Assembly: GCF_041361345.1 (NCBI RefSeq)
Contig: NZ_JBGKAD010000001.1
Location: 1,550,001-1,614,000 of the forward strand
From: Halobaculum sp. MBLA0147
GTDB lineage: Archaea > Halobacteriota > Halobacteria > Halobacteriales > Haloferacaceae
DNA: 64,000 nucleotides
Direction: 5' to 3'
The notes under the pieces: generated by a model
Databases searched by the model: none
What the model was told of the DNA's origin: nothing
The model's input: the letters and a program-made list of their open reading frames with translations, nothing else
Shown: in pieces, positions 60,375-64,000 of the stretch
Layout: each line of letters begins with the position of its first letter
How positions within the stretch are numbered: position 1 is the first letter of the stretch
Position numbers and translations under genes: made by a program

Positions 60375-62048
60375 TCACCTCGTCGACCGGTGCATGTCGA
60401 AGGGGAGCCCCTCGACCCCGTCGCGCTGGAACGCCTCGATGGTCTCGTTGACCTCGTGGTACTCCAAGATCCCCTCTTGGATCATCCGTTCCATCAGCTC
60501 CGCCCGGAACTCCAAGTCGTCGTAGATGTCGCGGGTGTCGGCGTACCCCAGAAGCGTCGCGATCTGCTCTTCGAGCACGTAGGAGTTGTTCATCCCGCGG
60601 AACACGATCTCGTCTTCCACTGGGTCCCAGTCGAACACCTGCCGGGTGACGACCCCGTCCATCTCGTCGGAGTACCCCTCGATCTCCTGGACGCTCGTCA
60701 CCCGGCGCAACACGTCGTCCCCCTGCTTGACACGGTTCTGGAACAGCGCCACGTCCGCGATCCCCATGAACGTCTCCGGGACGTTGATCGGGTCGGAGGT
60801 GAACCGCTGGATCATCGAGACGATGTCCGACGCGTGGAAGGTGAGCATCACCGGGTGCCCCGTCTGGGCGGCCTGGAACGCCATCCGCCCCTCGGCACCA
60901 CGCACCTCCCCCACGATGATGTAGTCCGGGCGCGACCGCAGCGCCGCCGCGACCAGATCGAACATGTCCACGTCCGACCCCTCCTCCTCGCCGCCGTCCT
61001 CGCGGGTGAGCAACTGCTGCCAGGTGCTGTGTGGCGGGACGACCTCCGCGGTGTCCTCCGCGGTGTAGATCTTCGAGTCCCGCGGGATGAACGACAGCGA
61101 GGAGTTCAGCGTCGTCGTCTTCCCCGAGGCCGTCTCCCCGACGACGAACACCGTCTGCTCGTTCTCCAGACACAGCCAGAGGTACGCCGCCAGCTTCGGC
61201 GACAGCGTCCCCCACTTCGTGATCTGGTTGATCGACAGCGGCGTGTCCTCGCTCTGGCGGATGGTGAGCGACGACCCCTTCAGCGACACGTCGTCGGAGT
61301 AGATGATGTTGATACGCGACCCGTCCGGTAGCGTACTGTCGACGATGGGGTTCGAGTCGGACACCGGATCCCCCATCCGCTCGCCCATGTTCCGGAGCCA
61401 GTTGTCGAACTCCTCGGGCGTCCCGAAGTCCACGGTCGTCTCCAACATCCCGAAGACGGCGTGGTCCACGTGACACTCACTGGGGCCGATCACGTGGATG
61501 TCCTCGTTGGCCGGGTCCCGCATGATCGGTTCGAGTGGGCCGAACCCGACGATGTCGCGGTTGAGCCGGTAGCGGATGTTCTCGTACATCTGTCGGGACA
61601 CCGCCATCTGGCCCCAGTTGCGGACTCGGTCGAGGGCGCCGACGCCCGCCGACTCGTCCTCGATGACCGTCACCTCCTCCAGCAACTCCTCGATCAGGTC
61701 GTCGTACTCACCCTCGTCTTCGGGTGCCGGCGCGTGGCCGGACTTCCGCAGCAGTTCGTCTTTGACCCCCTCCAGCACCTCCTCCTCGCCACCCGACAGT
61801 GTCGGCTCGATGGCGTAGTAGGTGGTGTCCTGTCCGTAGTCGCCGTACACGTGGACGAAGATCGGACCACCGACCGGGTACAACAGGTTCGGTCGCCGGA
61901 CCTCGTGTTCGTCGTCCGGCTCCTCGACGAACATCGGGTACTCTCCGGTGATCTGTTTGAACTTCTGGAGGTGCTCCCGGAGGTGCGGGCGACGCATCGC
62001 GAGCTCTTGGAGTTGGCTCGACGGGTTCGCGTTGCCTTGCTCGGTCAT
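60375..62048 (-). CDS. arlI: Archaellum motor ATPase ArlI (FlaI)
   Basis: Hexameric ATPase that drives both assembly and rotation of the archaellum. It has 557 aa. The N-terminal domain starts [16 protein letters not shown] and includes [20 protein letters not shown]. The RecA-like core has Walker [35 protein letters not shown] (Asp box region), [20 protein letters not shown] (Walker B) and [20 protein letters not shown] (His box). The acidic stretch of about ten residues near GGEEEGSD is a haloarchaeal insertion. It sits between arlH and arlJ. Confidence 0.96.
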   Translation of the reverse strand: MTEQGNANPSSQLQELAMRRPHLREHLQKFKQITGEYPMFVEEPDDEHEVRRPNLLYPVGGPIFVHVYGDYGQDTTYYAIEPTLSGGEEEVLEGVKDELLRKSGHAPAPEDEGEYDDLIEELLEEVTVIEDESAGVGALDRVRNWGQMAVSRQMYENIRYRLNRDIVGFGPLEPIMRDPANEDIHVIGPSECHVDHAVFGMLETTVDFGTPEEFDNWLRNMGERMGDPVSDSNPIVDSTLPDGSRINIIYSDDVSLKGSSLTIRQSEDTPLSINQITKWGTLSPKLAAYLWLCLENEQTVFVVGETASGKTTTLNSSLSFIPRDSKIYTAEDTAEVVPPHSTWQQLLTREDGGEEEGSDVDMFDLVAAALRSRPDYIIVGEVRGAEGRMAFQAAQTGHPVMLTFHASDIVSMIQRFTSDPINVPETFMGIADVALFQNRVKQGDDVLRRVTSVQEIEGYSDEMDGVVTRQVFDWDPVEDEIVFRGMNNSYVLEEQIATLLGYADTRDIYDDLEFRAELMERMIQEGILEYHEVNETIEAFQRDGVEGLPFDMHRSTR

Positions 62049-62230
62049 GTCGTGTCACCTCGTTGCCGTGTCCGCTCGTCTGAGCGTCTCCGTGTCGCCT
62101 CGTCGGACCGTCGCCGTGTCCGCTCCCGCGACGGTCGGTCCGTGGCACGTCCCACCACACGACGACGGTACGCCGGCCGTCGTGGCCGGGCGCGTGCTCG
62201 CCGAGCGACGGGTGTGGACGCGCACGGGTC

Positions 62231-62992
62231 TCACGCCACCGTCCGCGACTCGATGACGATTCCCGTGCCGGAGCGGACGGAGAACCCGATGTTGTCCCCC
62301 ACCTGGCTCCCCATCCCGGCGAACCGCTTCACCGAGATACTCCGGCGCACGTCGTTGCCGACCTCTACCATCTGCAGCTCCAAGAACACGTCGGCGATCG
62401 ATCGGAACGGCCCGATCGCCTCCTCGCCGACCGCCGAGGGGTCGACCGTCAACACGACCGTCTTGCCCTGCGAGATCAGGTCGCGGTAGAACGAGATGAT
62501 CTCCAGGGCAGCCTGTCGCTCCTCGTTCTGCCGGACCAGCGCCTCGAAGGTCGGGTCGTTCCGGAGGATGGAGTCGAACGTGTCGATGAAGATCACGTCC
62601 GAGTCCCACATCACCTCGGCGTCCATCAGCCGCTTGAGCAGTTCCATCCGGTCGCCGTCGTCGTCGGAGAAGGCCCCGCCGGTGTCGAAGTCCGCCGCGA
62701 GGAACAACAGGTCCTCCTCCAACAGCGGCTTCGTCACGTCGTAGTCCAGCGAGTGCATCTGGTCGATGAACCCCGAGACGGTCAGCTCCGTCGACAGCAA
62801 GGTCACCTGTGCACCCTCCTGGACGAGTCCGTAGCTCATCCGCTGGGTGATCGCCGACTTCCCGGCACCGTAGTCACCCTCCATCAGGACGATACTCCCG
62901 CGGGGGATGCCGCCACCCAGCTCCTTGTTGAGCTGGTCTCTGTCCGGCATCCCGATCGACAACAGGTTCGACTGTGCGTTTCTGCTACTCAT
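62231..62992 (-). CDS. arlH: Archaellum ATP-binding regulator ArlH (FlaH)
   Basis: RecA-fold protein that binds ATP and docks on ArlI in the motor complex. It has 253 aa. Walker A is LMEGDYGAGKSAITQRMSYG, Walker B is SDVIFIDTFDSILRNDPTFE, and VTLLSTELTVSGFIDQMHSL and KTVVLTVDPSAVGEEAIGPF are family text. ATP binding without clear hydrolysis is known for the family. Its ATG overlaps the arlG stop by 4 bases. A 182-base gap, without a gene, separates it from arlI. Confidence 0.95.
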   Translation of the reverse strand: MSSRNAQSNLLSIGMPDRDQLNKELGGGIPRGSIVLMEGDYGAGKSAITQRMSYGLVQEGAQVTLLSTELTVSGFIDQMHSLDYDVTKPLLEEDLLFLAADFDTGGAFSDDDGDRMELLKRLMDAEVMWDSDVIFIDTFDSILRNDPTFEALVRQNEERQAALEIISFYRDLISQGKTVVLTVDPSAVGEEAIGPFRSIADVFLELQMVEVGNDVRRSISVKRFAGMGSQVGDNIGFSVRSGTGIVIESRTVA

Positions 62993-63450
62993 GGTTGGGT
63001 CCTGAACTCGAACAGTTCCTCGTCACCGCGGACGACGATCTTGATCCTGTGGGCGGTGTCGGCCGCCAACGGCTGGTCGATCTCCAAGCTGACGACGCCG
63101 CCGCGCGTCCAGCCGGGGCCACCCGACTCGACGGTCACGGTGAAGTCGGTGACGTAGGTCCCGTTGACCAACACCTCGACGGCGTCGCTACTCGCCGGGA
63201 GGTCCGACGACCCCGTGTTGCGGACGAGCAGCGTCACGTTACCGGTCCCGGAGTCGTACACAGTCCCCGGCGAGCCGGCGTCGGAGATGATCGCCACGTC
63301 CGCCCGCACCTCGTTGGACACGTCCAGCGACCGCGCCGACAGCGAGTCGCTCACGCGGTCGACCTGGGTGGTGAGCGTCCCCGCGACGGAGGCCGCCACG
63401 ACCAGTGCCGCGATGAACAGGATCATCTCGGAGACGGAGGCACCGGCCAT
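62989..63450 (-). CDS. arlG: Archaellum stator protein ArlG (FlaG)
   Basis: A 153-aa monotopic protein with an N-terminal membrane helix (EMILFIAALVVAASVAGTLT) and an outer beta-sandwich domain (NVTLLVRNTGSSDLPASSDA; GVVSLEIDQPLAADTAHRIK). In archaea ArlG forms a filament that tethers ArlF to the S-layer, making the stator. It is 2 bases from arlF and overlaps arlH. Confidence 0.93.
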   Translation of the reverse strand: MAGASVSEMILFIAALVVAASVAGTLTTQVDRVSDSLSARSLDVSNEVRADVAIISDAGSPGTVYDSGTGNVTLLVRNTGSSDLPASSDAVEVLVNGTYVTDFTVTVESGGPGWTRGGVVSLEIDQPLAADTAHRIKIVVRGDEELFEFRTQP

Positions 63451-63452
63451 CG

Positions 63453-63884
63453 TTACGTCACCACCCGTACCGGTTTCGCGCCGCTGACGCCGTAGTCGAC
63501 GACGACGACGACACGGTCTTTCTCGTTGGCGAAGTCCACACTGAAGTTCGCCGTCTCACCCGGGAGCCACGTCTCTCGCTCGACGCCGTCGATCGTCCCG
63601 GTGGGGTTCGTCGCTTCGCCGTCCACCAGCAGGTTCACCGCCTCGAGATCCAGTGTCGTCGTCCCGGTGTTCGTCACGTTCACTTCAACCCTCTTGCCGG
63701 TGTAGTACACCGCTCGCGTGACGTTGATCTCGGTGTTCTTCTCGGCGAGGGCGTTGTCACGAGCGGCCTGCTGTGCGTCCGTCACCCGCTCGGTCCCGTT
63801 CGCCACGGCCGGGTACAGCGAGCCGGCGGCGACGAACACGCCGAGGAAGATCACGGCCGCGGAGGCGCTATGGCTGATTCCCAT
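63453..63884 (-). CDS. arlF: Archaellum stator protein ArlF (FlaF)
   Basis: A 143-aa protein beginning MGISHSASAAVIFLGVFVAA, an N-terminal membrane anchor, then DNALAEKNTEINVTRAVYYT and the beta-sandwich (KRVEVNVTNTGTTTLDLEAV; LVDGEATNPTGTIDGVERE; FANEKDRVVVVVDYGVSGAK). ArlF binds S-layer protein outside the cell and anchors the motor. Its ATG lies inside the end of the upstream arl gene (17-base overlap), indicating coupled translation. Confidence 0.93.
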   Translation of the reverse strand: MGISHSASAAVIFLGVFVAAGSLYPAVANGTERVTDAQQAARDNALAEKNTEINVTRAVYYTGKRVEVNVTNTGTTTLDLEAVNLLVDGEATNPTGTIDGVERETWLPGETANFSVDFANEKDRVVVVVDYGVSGAKPVRVVT

Positions 63885-64000
63885 GGCGACCCTCCGAGAG
63901 CTGAGGCCACCGGTCGAGCACGACCGACTCCGCGGTCGCGTTCGTGAGCTGCATGATGTACTTCAGACTCTGGGTGTGGTGCTGGAGGTCCAGCTTCGCG
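63868..64000 (-). CDS. Archaellum cluster protein ArlCE/ArlD-E type, C-terminal fragment
   Basis: The window ends inside this gene. The visible minus-strand frame encodes a C-terminus reading AKLDLQHHTQSLKYIMQLTN, ATAESVVLDRWPQLSEGRHG, NQP and stops at TAG (63868-63870). Position directly before arlF and the SLKYIMQL and VLDRW text fit the haloarchaeal ArlCE (FlaC/E or FlaD/E) family, the cytoplasmic motor proteins that accept the signal from CheY. Only 44 codons are visible, so the exact subtype is uncertain. Confidence 0.75.
   Translation of the reverse strand, partial: AKLDLQHHTQSLKYIMQLTNATAESVVLDRWPQLSEGRHGNQP

Overview
The window looks like a haloarchaeal (class Halobacteria) chromosome. 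It is very GC-rich. The proteins are strongly acidic, with Asp/Glu/Thr/Gly-rich linkers. Many starts are GTG, and many promoters are haloarchaeal-type TATA boxes about 26-29 bases before the start codon, implying leaderless mRNAs. Marker genes are archaeal: 4-phosphopantoate--beta-alanine ligase and pantoate kinase, CheF and its HEAT-repeat neighbour, the archaellum operon arlCE-F-G-H-I-J, DNA polymerase D large subunit, Rpa3/Rpap3, NreA and a HalX response regulator. The genus cannot be fixed from the sequence alone.

Layout. 0-2.1 kb: archaeal CoA-synthesis genes and a cupin/zinc-ribbon protein. 2.1-10.6 kb: a RAD55-like ATPase, then a divergent chemotaxis cluster (cheW leftward; cheB-cheA-cheR-HEAT-cheF rightward). 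10.6-17 kb: an accessory stretch with small regulators, membrane proteins, an acyl-CoA dehydrogenase, a DUF433/PIN-like toxin-antitoxin pair, a CoA-disulfide-reductase-like flavoprotein and a somewhat less GC-rich DUF6338-type gene. 17-25.6 kb: a MutS-like ATPase, a glutamine amidotransferase, a membrane protein with tandem repeats, an alpha/beta-hydrolase-fold protein lacking its nucleophile, a histidine kinase, two HAD proteins and the methylmalonyl-CoA mutase large subunit. 25.7-33.4 kb: an ABC-2 exporter and a livHMGF branched-chain amino acid uptake operon. 33.8-43 kb: uridine kinase, DUF2062 protein, glycine decarboxylase gcvPA-gcvPB, a candidate HTH/partner pair, NreA, a DUF302 protein and KDPG aldolase. 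43-51.5 kb: replication genes (polD large subunit carrying a 523-residue intein; rpa3-rpap3) and an RHH regulator. 51.5-58 kb: histidine kinase, tRNA-His, M50/CBS protease, repeat-bearing cupin, HalX regulator and a DEAD/DEAH helicase. 58.5-64 kb: the leftward archaellum operon, cut by the right edge.

Motility runs through the window: chemotaxis signalling, its archaea-specific adaptors (CheF, HEAT protein) and the archaellum motor all lie within 60 kb. The most unusual signals are a near-identical ~120 bp double-palindrome element immediately downstream of both polD and arlJ, each preceded by a G-rich degenerate repeat array; a palindrome centred between the divergent cheW and cheB promoters with a possible 32-codon leader peptide before cheB; and a polD intein adjacent to the catalytic motif.
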